This document shows positions 34,882 to 43,519 of a DNA stretch of 64,000 nucleotides, in pieces. The stretch's first letter is position 1. The number at the start of each line of letters is the position of its first letter. The DNA lies in assembly GCF_018687975.1 (NCBI RefSeq), contig NZ_CP061310.1, positions 1,736,001 to 1,800,000 of the forward strand, written 5' to 3'. A program made the translations under genes and the position numbers. This DNA comes from Polynucleobacter sp. es-EL-1 (GTDB lineage Bacteria > Pseudomonadota > Gammaproteobacteria > Burkholderiales > Burkholderiaceae). A model generated the notes under the pieces. The model was not told where the DNA came from. It was given only the letters and a program-made list of their open reading frames with translations, and did no database searches.

Positions 34882-36039
34882 TTACTTGCCTGCGCGAGCA
34901 GAAACAATATCTTGGGTCTGGATGACTTCGCCTGTTTTGTTACCCCATGCATTACGGGTGTATGTCATCACAGCAGCAATATCACCATCAGAAATAACGC
35001 CTGCCCACTTCGGCATCGCGCCCTTACCATTAATCAAGATGTTGTATTGCGCTTCTTTTGGTCCTAGTACATTTTTGCTGCCATCTAGCGCTGGGAATGT
35101 ACCAGCGCCCTTGCCGTTTGGCTGATGGCAAGCTGCGCAGTTAGCGGCATACACTTTTGCACCGCGCTCTTTTTGCTCGTCAAGGGAATAAACCTTGGAA
35201 GGATCATCTGAAGCTGCAGCCATTTCTTTTTGCTTTTGCTCAACCCACTTGGTGTAATCCTCTTGAGAAACCACCTTAACAACGATTGGCATAAAGGCGT
35301 GCTCAGCACCACACAATTCAGAACATTGGCCACGATAGGTTCCAATATTTTCAGCACGGAACCAAGTGTCTCGTACAAAACCCGGAATTGCATCCTGCTT
35401 AACGCCAAAGGCTGGGATAGTCCATGAATGGATCACGTCATTAGCAGTAGTAATCATGCGAATCTTTTTACCAACTGGAACAACCATCTCATTATCAACT
35501 TCCATCAAATACGTATTTGATTTAGGAGCTAAGTTATTGATTGCCTCACGGGAAGTAGACATGGTGGACAAAAAGCTAATACCTTCGCCCTCACCTTTAA
35601 TGTAGTCGTATCCCCACTTCCACTGGTAACCAGTAGTCTTAATGGTGATATCTGAATTCGTAGTGTCTTTCATCGCAACAACAGTTTTTGTAGCTGGCAA
35701 TGCCATACCAATAACGATGAGCAAAGGAATAACAGTCCAAATGATTTCTACTGTCGTGCTCTCATGAAATGAAGCAGACTTAGCGCCGAGAGACTTGCGA
35801 TGCTTCAGAATGGAATAGAACATCACCCCAAAGACACCAATAAAAATCACTGCACAAATAATCAACATCATCCAATGTAACCAATGGATTTCTTGCATGA
35901 TTTTGGTTGCTGGAGCTGTGAAATTAAGCTGATTGACAGCTGGGCCACCCGGCATATTTTCAGCGGCATGAGCCAATGCTGTGCCAAAAGCAGCTGCTAT
36001 GTAGAGCGAAGCCCTAGTGACTTTTCCAAATAAATTCAT
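34882..36039 (-). CDS. ctaC: Cytochrome c oxidase subunit II with fused cytochrome c domain (caa3 type)
   Basis: Electron entry subunit. 385 residues: signal sequence, two membrane helices (about 52-75 and 97-118), a cupredoxin domain with the CuA site CSELCGAEHAFMP (about 248-260) and the distal His in VIHSWTIPAFGVKQDA, then a C-terminal class I cytochrome c domain with CAACHQPNGKGAGTFP (about 310) and a Met ligand likely in GAMPKWAG. The fusion marks a caa3-type oxidase. First gene of the oxidase operon, with a good promoter upstream. Confidence 0.97.
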   Translation of the reverse strand: MNLFGKVTRASLYIAAAFGTALAHAAENMPGGPAVNQLNFTAPATKIMQEIHWLHWMMLIICAVIFIGVFGVMFYSILKHRKSLGAKSASFHESTTVEIIWTVIPLLIVIGMALPATKTVVAMKDTTNSDITIKTTGYQWKWGYDYIKGEGEGISFLSTMSTSREAINNLAPKSNTYLMEVDNEMVVPVGKKIRMITTANDVIHSWTIPAFGVKQDAIPGFVRDTWFRAENIGTYRGQCSELCGAEHAFMPIVVKVVSQEDYTKWVEQKQKEMAAASDDPSKVYSLDEQKERGAKVYAANCAACHQPNGKGAGTFPALDGSKNVLGPKEAQYNILINGKGAMPKWAGVISDGDIAAVMTYTRNAWGNKTGEVIQTQDIVSARAGK

Positions 36040-36128
36040 CTTATTCTCTGTTTATTGTCATGAACTTCTGCAGCTATATAGCCCCAGATAGCCCAAAAAA
36101 GCGGTATCAAGCCAAAACTTCTAGGGGG

Positions 36129-36157
36129 ATTATAGGGTTATTTGAGCTCAACAACAA
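36129..36157 (-). promoter_or_regulatory. Sigma-70-type promoter for the ctaC oxidase operon
   Basis: Read on the minus strand: -35 TTGTTG (36157-36152), 17-bp spacer, perfect -10 TATAAT (36134-36129), about 90 bp before the ctaC ATG. The 180-bp gap from 36040 to 36219 otherwise shows no gene. Confidence 0.6.
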
Positions 36158-36219
36158 ACCGGGTAAACCTTGACCAGCTCAACCTTGATAAAGGTTTAAA
36201 AGATAGTGAGCACTTACAC

Positions 36220-37023
36220 TTAAGCAGAATCACTCCTAGTAATGCGTCCGATTTGATTTGGATCAATATAGGCCACATGATCTTGTGCTTTAGATAGGTG
36301 CTTACCGATGACCCAAGCATGTCCATAAACTACCTCTAGGGTGAGTTTTTTAGGTAAATCCTCAATCTGGCCACCCTCAATGCCTATTGCATCCACCAAA
36401 TTCAATGCTTTGACATCCTGCAGAAGAACAGCGTTGCTCTCATAGTCAAGGTTCAAAAATTCCATATCCATGACTGGGTCAGAAAACCCCTCACCCAATA
36501 AGGCATCACCCATGTCGTGCATGTCCCAAGGACTTGGTAGGGCTCTTAGAGAAAGTCTTTGTGAGAACGCTTCAGACCTTAATTCTTTTGCGGTATCTGG
36601 ACCCAGATAACTAAATGCCAGCAATCCACCCTCCCTAAGAACGCGACGGCATTCTTGCAAGAAGTGCTTGGGATCAGATAAATCTTGAATCAATAAAACA
36701 CTAAATATCAAATCCACGGAGTTATCACGCAATGGTAGACGACCCGTATTTTTATAGGCCTCAAAAGAGCTTAAGTGACTTGCCATGAATCGAGAGTGCC
36801 ATAAACGCGATACCCTCAATTTCCATAATGCCAAATTGGATAAACCAATTTCATGCAGACCATGTAAACGGGTTTTTGAAAAGCGTTTAGGTATCGCTTG
36901 AACATGCGTGCCAGGAAAATCAGGGACAAGCAAAATATCCTTGGTATCGAGCTTAACGATCTCTAGCTTTTGCAACATACGGTCTGCAATTTCGTTCTGA
37001 AGCCATCTGATTGGTTGGGTCAT
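36220..37023 (-). CDS. Class I SAM-dependent methyltransferase (BioC-like)
   Basis: 267 residues. The middle shows a Methyltransf_11 pattern: LPLRDNSVDLIFSVLLIQDLSDPKHFLQECRRVLREGGLLAFSYLGPDT, close to malonyl-ACP O-methyltransferase BioC of biotin synthesis. The AdoMet glycine-rich motif I (E/DxGxGxG) is not recognisable near VHDILLVPDFPGTHVQ, so either the motif is diverged or catalysis is altered. The usual Burkholderiales neighbour of comF is annotated the same way. Substrate not established; the bio genes are not adjacent. Its first 13 bases lie before the comF start on the other strand. Confidence 0.7.
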   Translation of the reverse strand: MTQPIRWLQNEIADRMLQKLEIVKLDTKDILLVPDFPGTHVQAIPKRFSKTRLHGLHEIGLSNLALWKLRVSRLWHSRFMASHLSSFEAYKNTGRLPLRDNSVDLIFSVLLIQDLSDPKHFLQECRRVLREGGLLAFSYLGPDTAKELRSEAFSQRLSLRALPSPWDMHDMGDALLGEGFSDPVMDMEFLNLDYESNAVLLQDVKALNLVDAIGIEGGQIEDLPKKLTLEVVYGHAWVIGKHLSKAQDHVAYIDPNQIGRITRSDSA

Positions 37024-37046
37024 TCGCTCAGTATACTCAGCGCCCC

Positions 37047-37805
37047 ATGTCTATCTTCCAGAATATTTTCCAAACAATTCATGCCCACGCTTTACCCACT
37101 GCTTGCATTGTTTGCGGAGCATTTCAAGATCAACAGATTTGCGTTGAGTGCATCAAACTATTGGCTAATGAACAACTCTCAAACTATGAATGCTGTCGTC
37201 AATGCGCAAGCATGCTAAATCATTTTGAGCTGACAGATCATCGGTGTTGCGAGTGCGCCAAAAATCCCCCTTACTTTGATGAAACCTATTGTCTAGACCG
37301 ATATGAAGGACGCCTACAAAAATGCTTACATCAACTCAAATATCAAGGGCGCTTATTTTATGCAAGTGGTCTTGCTCTTGCTTGGAATACACTCGCTTCA
37401 GCAAACCAGAATATGGATTTAAGGGGCTATCTTTTGCCTGTCCCATTAAGCCAAACAAAGCTCTGCCTACGAGGCTTTAATCAAAGCTGGGAAATTGCGA
37501 GAAAAATTGACTGTGGAAAATTTCTGCAGAAAAATCCCCATATATTGATGCGACACCATCATGCGCATAATCAAGCCACGGAAACAAAAGCCAATCGTCA
37601 ACGTATGATTAAAGATGCATTTTTTATCAACCCGCTTTATCAAAAAACATTGGAAGGTCAAACAATCGTTGTCTTTGATGATGTGATGACCAGTGGCGCA
37701 ACCTTAAATGAAATCGCCCGCATTCTGAAGGACAATGGAGTTTCCCGAGTCATTAACTGGGTTCTATTAAGAACACTGTATCCAAGCGTAAGAAGCGAAG
37801 CATAA
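37047..37805 (+). CDS. comF: ComF family protein (phosphoribosyltransferase-like)
   Basis: Cytoplasmic protein required for natural transformation in competent relatives. About 252 residues: N-terminal double zinc ribbon with Cys pairs (CIVC, CVEC, CRQC, CCEC), then a phosphoribosyltransferase-type fold with LRGFNQSWEIAR and the PRPP motif VVFDDVMTSGATLNEIARIL. ATG 37047 chosen; upstream in-frame TTG at 37011 would run into the divergent gene. Other competence genes are not in the window. Confidence 0.88.
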   Translation: MSIFQNIFQTIHAHALPTACIVCGAFQDQQICVECIKLLANEQLSNYECCRQCASMLNHFELTDHRCCECAKNPPYFDETYCLDRYEGRLQKCLHQLKYQGRLFYASGLALAWNTLASANQNMDLRGYLLPVPLSQTKLCLRGFNQSWEIARKIDCGKFLQKNPHILMRHHHAHNQATETKANRQRMIKDAFFINPLYQKTLEGQTIVVFDDVMTSGATLNEIARILKDNGVSRVINWVLLRTLYPSVRSEA

Positions 37806-37818
37806 AGAAGAGCGGACC

Positions 37819-38289
37819 ATGTTTAACATCGTTTTATTTGAACCAGAAATTCCACCCAATACCGGCAACATCATTCGCTTATGCGCCAATACGGGCGCAA
37901 AGTTACATTTGATTGAGCCGCTGGGTTTTCCAATGGAGGATGCCAAGCTTCGCCGCGCAGGCTTGGATTACCACGAGTTTGCTAAAGTCAAAGTTCATGC
38001 AAACTGGTCAGCATTTCTAGAAAACGAACAGCCTCCGGTAGATCGTATTTTTGCCCTCACTACCAAAGGCTCAGGAAAATTTCATGAGGGCCAGTACCTG
38101 CCTAATGATTATTTTGTATTTGGCTCTGAGACTAAAGGGATCACCGATGAAGTGAGAAATGCCATTCTTCCTCACAATCGCATGCGCTTAGCTATGCAAG
38201 ACAGTAGTAGAAGCTTGAACCTATCAAATACGGTTGCCATTATTGTTTACGAAGCATGGCGTCAGAATGGCCTTGCTGGTGGCAATTAA
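37819..38289 (+). CDS. trmL: tRNA (cytidine(34)-2'-O)-methyltransferase TrmL
   Basis: SPOUT-class methyltransferase acting at the wobble base of tRNA-Leu isoacceptors. 156 residues, the small single-domain form: FNIVLFEPEIPPNTGNIIRLCANTGAKLHLIEPLGF at the start and FGSETKGI and RSLNLSNTVAIIVYEAWRQ near the end, building the trefoil-knot AdoMet site. 14 bp after comF. Confidence 0.95.
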   Translation: MFNIVLFEPEIPPNTGNIIRLCANTGAKLHLIEPLGFPMEDAKLRRAGLDYHEFAKVKVHANWSAFLENEQPPVDRIFALTTKGSGKFHEGQYLPNDYFVFGSETKGITDEVRNAILPHNRMRLAMQDSSRSLNLSNTVAIIVYEAWRQNGLAGGN

Positions 38290-38296
38290 GAAAAAA

Positions 38297-39319
38297 TTAC
38301 GCCTCTATCTTTGGGTCGCGCCCCATTAATTTTTTCACAGCCTCTTTTGGATCTAAAGTGCCTGATAGGACCTGAACCATCATCGCAGTAATGGGCATCT
38401 CAACATCGAGACGATTAGCCAAGCTATTTACCGCAGACGCGCACAGCACTCCTTCTGCTACATGACCCAAATTACTTAATACCTCTGACAAAGGCTTACC
38501 CGCAGCCAGAGCTAAACCAACCCGACGATTGCGAGATAAATCTCCTGTTGCCGTCAAAATCAAATCACCAACACCGGTAAGTCCCATACAAGTCTCTGAC
38601 CTACCGCCAGCAGCTTTAACCAAACGCATCATCTCGGCCAAACCACGTGTGAGGACCGCAGCTCGCGCATTCAGACCGAGATCTAAGCCATCGCCAATAC
38701 CCGCAGCTATAGCTAAGACATTTTTGATCGCACCACCTAATTCAACTCCAATCAAATCATCGCTGGCATAAATGCGCATATTGCCATGATGAAAAGCGCC
38801 TTGAACGATCTCGCATAAACTTTTTGACTGACTCGCTACAGTTAATGCACATGGCATACCTTTGCCAACCTCTTGGGCAAAACTCGGGCCAGATAGTGCA
38901 CCGTATGCATGTTGCAAACCATGGCTATGCAATTGATCTTCACGAGCGACCACCTGATGGGGCAGCAGTGCGGTATTAGGTTCTAAACCTTTGCACAACC
39001 AAATAATATTGAGCGGGTGTTTGGCTAGCTGCAATACCTTTGCAACGGTTTCTGATAAACCCGACATTGGCGTGGCAATTACCAATAAATCCTCTTGCGA
39101 AAGACGGGTAACTGCACGCTCAAGACTGGATTCAAGATCGAGATTCTTGGATAACGCTACACCCGATAAGTAGGCAGCATTTTGGCCGGTATTTCTAATC
39201 TGGTCTAACTGATCAGGATCGCGCGACCACAAACAAACAGCCCCATCATTAAGATAGCGGGCTGCTTGCGCGGCCATAGCAGTACCCCAGGATCCAGCTC
39301 CAAGCAGTGTCACTCTCAT
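38297..39319 (-). CDS. gpsA: Glycerol-3-phosphate dehydrogenase [NAD(P)+]
   Basis: Makes sn-glycerol-3-phosphate from DHAP for phospholipid synthesis. 340 residues: Rossmann motif LGAGSWGTAMAAQAARYL, LSGPSFAQEVGKGMPCALTVAS, and the substrate domain with GGAIKNVLAIAAGIGDGLDLGLNARAAVLTRGLAEM (catalytic Lys). Follows secB by 26 bp on the minus strand; secB-gpsA linkage is common in proteobacteria. Confidence 0.97.
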   Translation of the reverse strand: MRVTLLGAGSWGTAMAAQAARYLNDGAVCLWSRDPDQLDQIRNTGQNAAYLSGVALSKNLDLESSLERAVTRLSQEDLLVIATPMSGLSETVAKVLQLAKHPLNIIWLCKGLEPNTALLPHQVVAREDQLHSHGLQHAYGALSGPSFAQEVGKGMPCALTVASQSKSLCEIVQGAFHHGNMRIYASDDLIGVELGGAIKNVLAIAAGIGDGLDLGLNARAAVLTRGLAEMMRLVKAAGGRSETCMGLTGVGDLILTATGDLSRNRRVGLALAAGKPLSEVLSNLGHVAEGVLCASAVNSLANRLDVEMPITAMMVQVLSGTLDPKEAVKKLMGRDPKIEA

Positions 39320-39345
39320 GATCTGTGGGCTTTTAATGAAACACT

Positions 39346-39867
39346 TCAGTGGGGAAGAATGATTTTGCTTTCTTCAGAAGAATTACTCTCATTCTGAGCA
39401 GCTTGCTGCGCTTGCATCATGCGATGTTCATACATGCCGTGGAAATTGATTTCATTCAAATGAATCGGCTGGAAGCCAGCACGGCTAATGGTGTCAGCAA
39501 TATTGGATCGCAGGTACGGATACAAAATAGTGGGGCAGGCAATTCCAAGCATTGGATCAATCTGCTCAGGTGGGATGTTGCTGAATTCAAAAATACCTGC
39601 TTGCTTAGCTTCGACAAGGAACAGTACCTTGCTATCTACCTTAGCAGTTACAGTAGCAATCAGCGCTACCTCGAAAATTTCTTCACCTAGACGAGTAACA
39701 GCTACATCTACCTCGACCTCAACTGTTGGCTCTGCAGAGACCAGCAAAATTTGCGGTGCATGCGGTTGCTCGAGCGATAAATCTTTCAGATAAATACGTT
39801 GAATACGAAAACCTGGCTCTTTAGAGCTATCAGAGCCATCTGGAGTTGGAGTAGTTTGTTCAGTCAT
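39346..39867 (-). CDS. secB: Protein-export chaperone SecB
   Basis: Tetrameric cytosolic chaperone that keeps preproteins unfolded and hands them to SecA. 173 residues: FRIQRIYLKDLSLEQPHAPQI, EVALIATVTAKVDSKVLFLVEAKQAGIFEF, and the typical CPTILYPYLRSNIADTISRAGFQPIHLNEINF core, then an acidic/Gln-Ser tail. Between grxC and gpsA, the grxC-secB-gpsA order seen across proteobacteria. Confidence 0.97.
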   Translation of the reverse strand: MTEQTTPTPDGSDSSKEPGFRIQRIYLKDLSLEQPHAPQILLVSAEPTVEVEVDVAVTRLGEEIFEVALIATVTAKVDSKVLFLVEAKQAGIFEFSNIPPEQIDPMLGIACPTILYPYLRSNIADTISRAGFQPIHLNEINFHGMYEHRMMQAQQAAQNESNSSEESKIILPH

Positions 39868-39889
39868 ATCAGGCTTTCTAATAAATTTT

Positions 39890-40144
39890 TTAAGCTAAAA
39901 GTGGATCAAGTTTGCCGGCACGATCTAGGGCAACCAAATCGTCATATCCGCCAACATGTGTTTCGCCGATATAAATTTGGGGAACCGTGCGACGTCCAGT
40001 GCGAGTCATCATGATCTCCCGTTGCGAAGGATCTCGATCAATCAAAATCTTCTCTAAATTGGCAACACCCTTCTTTTGCAAGAGTTTTTCCGCCATAACG
40101 CAATATGGGCAGACTTGAGTACTGTACATCGTGACTGGTGGCAT
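39890..40144 (-). CDS. grxC: Glutaredoxin 3
   Basis: Dithiol glutaredoxin reducing disulfides with glutathione. 84 residues with the CPYC active site (VCPYCVMAEKLL, Cys about 12-15), TVPQIYIG cis-Pro segment and GGYDDLVALDRAGKLDPLL end. The glutathione needed would be made by gshA and gshB in the same window. 22 bp before secB. Confidence 0.96.
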   Translation of the reverse strand: MPPVTMYSTQVCPYCVMAEKLLQKKGVANLEKILIDRDPSQREIMMTRTGRRTVPQIYIGETHVGGYDDLVALDRAGKLDPLLA

Positions 40145-40159
40145 GGAATGACCTATGAA

Positions 40160-40573
40160 TTATTTAACCAAGGGCAAGGCTGAAGCCTGCCATGCTTGAA
40201 CTCCACCATCCAAGACAACCACTTCAGCAAAGCCCATTTTCTGCAGTTCGGGCACCACTTTGCGTGCACTAATGCCAGAGTGGCAGACCAAAATTACGGG
40301 GTTTTTGCGATCTAACTTTAGCTTATCGAGCCCCGAAGAAATTTGGGAAGCAAGAATATGTTTTGAGCCGGGCAAGTGCCCCGCTTTGAAGTCTGCCTCT
40401 GGACGCAAGTCCAAAACAGCGGCCTTGCGACGATTCATCCAGATTGTCGCCTCAGTCGGAGACAAGCCTTTGCCGCCAATAAGCGTAGATAATGTAGGGA
40501 AGAAAAGCGCCAAACCCGATACAAACATCAGGGCAATGAGCGCTAAATTGTCAAATTGTGTGAGAAAGTTCAT
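40160..40573 (-). CDS. Membrane-anchored rhodanese-domain protein
   Basis: About 137 residues: one N-terminal helix (about 10-30) and a single rhodanese domain over 40-137 with DLRPEADFKAGHLPGSKHILA and the active-site loop VCHSGISARKV (Cys about 98). Likely handles sulfane sulfur or acts as a sulfurtransferase at the membrane; partner unknown. Precedes grxC-secB-gpsA, as in many beta- and gammaproteobacteria (YibN-like). ATG 40573 chosen over the GTG one codon earlier. Confidence 0.88.
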   Translation of the reverse strand: MNFLTQFDNLALIALMFVSGLALFFPTLSTLIGGKGLSPTEATIWMNRRKAAVLDLRPEADFKAGHLPGSKHILASQISSGLDKLKLDRKNPVILVCHSGISARKVVPELQKMGFAEVVVLDGGVQAWQASALPLVK

Positions 40574-40595
40574 CACTGGATTATAGAATGGCTCT

Positions 40596-41285
40596 ATGAA
40601 ACAACTTGTCCTTATTCGTCATGGCGAATCCGCCTGGAACCTTGAAAACCGCTTTACAGGCTGGGCTGATGTTGACTTAACCCCCAAAGGTACCGAACAA
40701 GCCCTAGCTGCAGGTGAAAACCTACGTAAAGCAGGATATGAGTTTGATGTGGCCTATACCTCCGTTTTGAGGAGGGCTATCCGCACACTTTGGCACGTAC
40801 AGGACACCATGGACTTGATGTGGCTGCCAGTAGTTCACAGCTGGAGACTGAATGAACGTCACTATGGGGCGCTTACCGGTCTTAATAAGGCAGAGACTGC
40901 TGCTCAATATGGCGACCAGCAAGTGCATATTTGGCGTCGCTCATATGATGTTCGGCCACCTTTGCTCGAAGCGGATGATGAGCGTAACCCCAAAAATGAC
41001 CGACGCTATGAAAAACTACAGCCCTCCGATATTCCTCTGGGAGAATGCTTAAAGGATAACGTTGAGCGGGTTTTGCCCCTGTGGAATGAGTCTATCGCCC
41101 CTGCTCTGAAGGCTGGCAAACGGGTTCTCCTGGTCGCCCATGGCAATAGCATTCGCTCGCTCATCAAGTATTTGGATCAGGTTTCCGATGAAGACATTAT
41201 GGAAATTAATGTCCCCAATGGGATCCCGCTCGTTTACGAACTAGACGACAACCTCAAACCAATTCAACATTTTTATTTGGATTAG
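40596..41285 (+). CDS. gpmA: 2,3-bisphosphoglycerate-dependent phosphoglycerate mutase
   Basis: Interconverts 3- and 2-phosphoglycerate in glycolysis and gluconeogenesis. 229 residues, histidine phosphatase fold: LVLIRHGESAWNLENRFTGWADVDLTPKG (phospho-His about 8), LNERHYGALTGLNK, and VLLVAHGNSIRSLIKYLD with the second His. Divergent from the rhodanese gene with about 20 bp between starts. Confidence 0.97.
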   Translation: MKQLVLIRHGESAWNLENRFTGWADVDLTPKGTEQALAAGENLRKAGYEFDVAYTSVLRRAIRTLWHVQDTMDLMWLPVVHSWRLNERHYGALTGLNKAETAAQYGDQQVHIWRRSYDVRPPLLEADDERNPKNDRRYEKLQPSDIPLGECLKDNVERVLPLWNESIAPALKAGKRVLLVAHGNSIRSLIKYLDQVSDEDIMEINVPNGIPLVYELDDNLKPIQHFYLD

Positions 41286-41298
41286 GGTAAAAAGAAGC

Positions 41299-42732
41299 AT
41301 GCGCGTATTTTTTAAGAACTTTGCCCTTGTCGCTGTAGGTCTCATTGCTGGAGTTGCAGCAACCATCCAGCTATCAGCAACCGCTCAACAGGGTAGCACT
41401 CTGCCTTTAGACGAGCTTCGCACTCTATCGAATGTGTTTGCTCAAATTAAACGCGAGTACGTCGAACCCATTGAAGACAAGCAATTACTGACTGATGCCG
41501 TCAAAGGCATGGTAAGCAGTCTGGATCCGCATTCAACCTATTTAGACAAAAAAGATTTTTCTGAAATGCAAGAACAAACCAGCGGCAAGTTTGCTGGTCT
41601 TGGCATCGAGATTACCTCTGAAGATGGTGTTGTCAAAGTACTGAACCCTATTGAAGATAGTCCGGCTGCACGCGCTGGCTTACAAGCAGGCGACCTCATC
41701 ACTCGCCTCGATGACAAGCCTGTACGGGGCATGTCATTGGATAAAGCAGTGCGCACAATGCGCGGTACGCCTGGTACAAAAATTACCCTCACAGTTTTTC
41801 GCAAAAGTGAAGAGCGAAGCTTTCCGGTAACCATTACGCGCGCAGAAATCAAAGTTCAATCAGTCAAAGCCAAAATTTTGGATAAAGATATTGCTTGGGT
41901 CAGAGTGACGAGCTTTCAAGAAAGAACTGTCCCAGACCTGGCTAAAAAACTCACTGAATTGGCCAATCAAAATCCTAATCTCAAAGGCATCATCCTGGAT
42001 TTGCGCAATAACGGTGGCGGCTTGTTACAAGGGGCTGTCGGTGTTGCAGCAGCCTTTTTGCCAGAAGATTCAGTGATTGTTTCCACTAAAGGTCAAACAC
42101 CTGATTCCAAGCAGGTCTTTAACGCTACGCCTGCAATGTATCGTTTGAGCGAGCCCGGTGATCCCTTGGCTGGCATTCCGCCACTATTCAAGAAGTTACC
42201 CATGGTGGTGTTGGTTAATGCCTACTCTGCCTCTGCATCTGAAATTGTTGCTGGAGCATTGCAAGACTACAAACGCGCAACCATTATTGGCAAAACCACC
42301 TTTGGTAAGGGCTCCGTTCAAACTGTTCGACCCCTTACAAGTGATTCTGCTTTAAAGATCACGACTGCTTACTACTACACACCCAATGGCAGATCCATTC
42401 AGGCATATGGCATTAAGCCTGATATTGCAGTCGATCAAAACAAAGATGGCGATCCTGATGATGTACTCATCACACGTGAAATTGACAGCGAAAAACATTT
42501 GCGCAATAAGCAATCTTCAGAAGAAAAATTGATTGCTGATCGCGAAAAGCGTCGCCTTGAAGAGCTACAACGCATTGAAGAAAAAAATGCCAAGAAAACG
42601 CCTGAAGAGAAAGAAAAAGATAAGGCTAAAAAGCCTGTTGAACTTGGCAGTGCCGATGACTTCATGCTTTCTCAGGCAGTAGCATTCATTAACGGCGAGC
42701 CTGTAAAGCGCTCATCTTCCAAGCTCGAGTAA
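41299..42732 (+). CDS. Carboxyl-terminal processing protease (S41A family)
   Basis: Periplasmic tail-specific serine protease. 477 residues: signal/anchor helix (about 8-28), PDZ domain (about 95-180) with GLGIEI and DSPAARAGLQAGDLITRLDDKPV, and the S41 catalytic domain with nucleophile Ser in YSASASEIVAGALQDYKRATIIG and Lys in GKTTFGKGSVQTV. A charged Lys/Glu-rich segment (about 400-450) precedes the C-terminus. 13 bp after gpmA, an order found in other Burkholderiales. Confidence 0.94.
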   Translation: MRVFFKNFALVAVGLIAGVAATIQLSATAQQGSTLPLDELRTLSNVFAQIKREYVEPIEDKQLLTDAVKGMVSSLDPHSTYLDKKDFSEMQEQTSGKFAGLGIEITSEDGVVKVLNPIEDSPAARAGLQAGDLITRLDDKPVRGMSLDKAVRTMRGTPGTKITLTVFRKSEERSFPVTITRAEIKVQSVKAKILDKDIAWVRVTSFQERTVPDLAKKLTELANQNPNLKGIILDLRNNGGGLLQGAVGVAAAFLPEDSVIVSTKGQTPDSKQVFNATPAMYRLSEPGDPLAGIPPLFKKLPMVVLVNAYSASASEIVAGALQDYKRATIIGKTTFGKGSVQTVRPLTSDSALKITTAYYYTPNGRSIQAYGIKPDIAVDQNKDGDPDDVLITREIDSEKHLRNKQSSEEKLIADREKRRLEELQRIEEKNAKKTPEEKEKDKAKKPVELGSADDFMLSQAVAFINGEPVKRSSSKLE

Positions 42733-42753
42733 GAAGTTCTAGGCTAGTAGCTT

Positions 42754-43506
42754 ATGAATGATGAGCAGTTACTTCGCTACTCTAGGCATTTGCTGCTCGA
42801 AGAAATTGATATTGCTGGCCAAGAAGAACTCCTTGGCTCTCATGTCCTCATTATTGGTGCTGGCGGCCTAGGGAGTGCAGCTGCCCCTTATCTTGCAGCC
42901 GCTGGCGTAGGTGAAATCACCTTACTAGATCACGATAGTGTTGAGTTGACTAATCTGCAACGTCAAATCATGCATTCCCAAAAATCGCTTGGTCAGAGCA
43001 AAGTGGAGTCAGGCAAAGCGTTCTTGGAGAGCATTAACCCCACTCTAAAGATTCATGCTGTTCAAGATAGGGCATCTGGGCCACTCCTAGACTTGCTCTT
43101 GCCGAAAGTTGATCTGGTTTTAGATTGCACGGATAACTTTACAACCCGCCATTTAATTAATGCCGCCTGTTTCAAACACCACAAACCGCTTGTCTCTGGA
43201 TCTGCCCTTAAATTTGACGGTCAGCTCAGTGTGTTTGATTCACGTAAGGAGAAATCACCCTGCTATGCCTGCCTCTTTTCTCCCGAAGAAGAGCTTGAGG
43301 AAGTCAGTTGTGCCAGCATGGGAATTTTTTCGCCTCTAGTAGGCATCATTGGCGCAATGCAAGCAGCTCAAGCTTTACAGGTTTTAATCGGCTTTGGTCA
43401 ACCGCTTGTCGGCAGAATGTTGCTATGGAATGCGCTCAATACAGAGATTAATGAAATTCGTATTGCCAGAAATCCAGAGTGCGTGGTTTGCGGCAAACCC
43501 CACTAA
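42754..43506 (+). CDS. moeB: HesA/MoeB/ThiF family adenylyltransferase
   Basis: E1-like enzyme that adenylates the C-terminus of a ubiquitin-like sulfur carrier (MoaD for molybdopterin or ThiS for thiamine). 250 residues: Rossmann motif IIGAGGLGSAAAPYLAAAGVGEITLLDHD, LQRQIMH with the catalytic Arg, DCTDNFTTRHLIN, and a zinc-binding pair CYAC / CVVC. No rhodanese domain is fused. MoeB and ThiF cannot be separated by eye; moeB is used provisionally. 21 bp after the protease gene. Confidence 0.85.
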   Translation: MNDEQLLRYSRHLLLEEIDIAGQEELLGSHVLIIGAGGLGSAAAPYLAAAGVGEITLLDHDSVELTNLQRQIMHSQKSLGQSKVESGKAFLESINPTLKIHAVQDRASGPLLDLLLPKVDLVLDCTDNFTTRHLINAACFKHHKPLVSGSALKFDGQLSVFDSRKEKSPCYACLFSPEEELEEVSCASMGIFSPLVGIIGAMQAAQALQVLIGFGQPLVGRMLLWNALNTEINEIRIARNPECVVCGKPH

Positions 43507-43519
43507 ATACCAAAACTAC

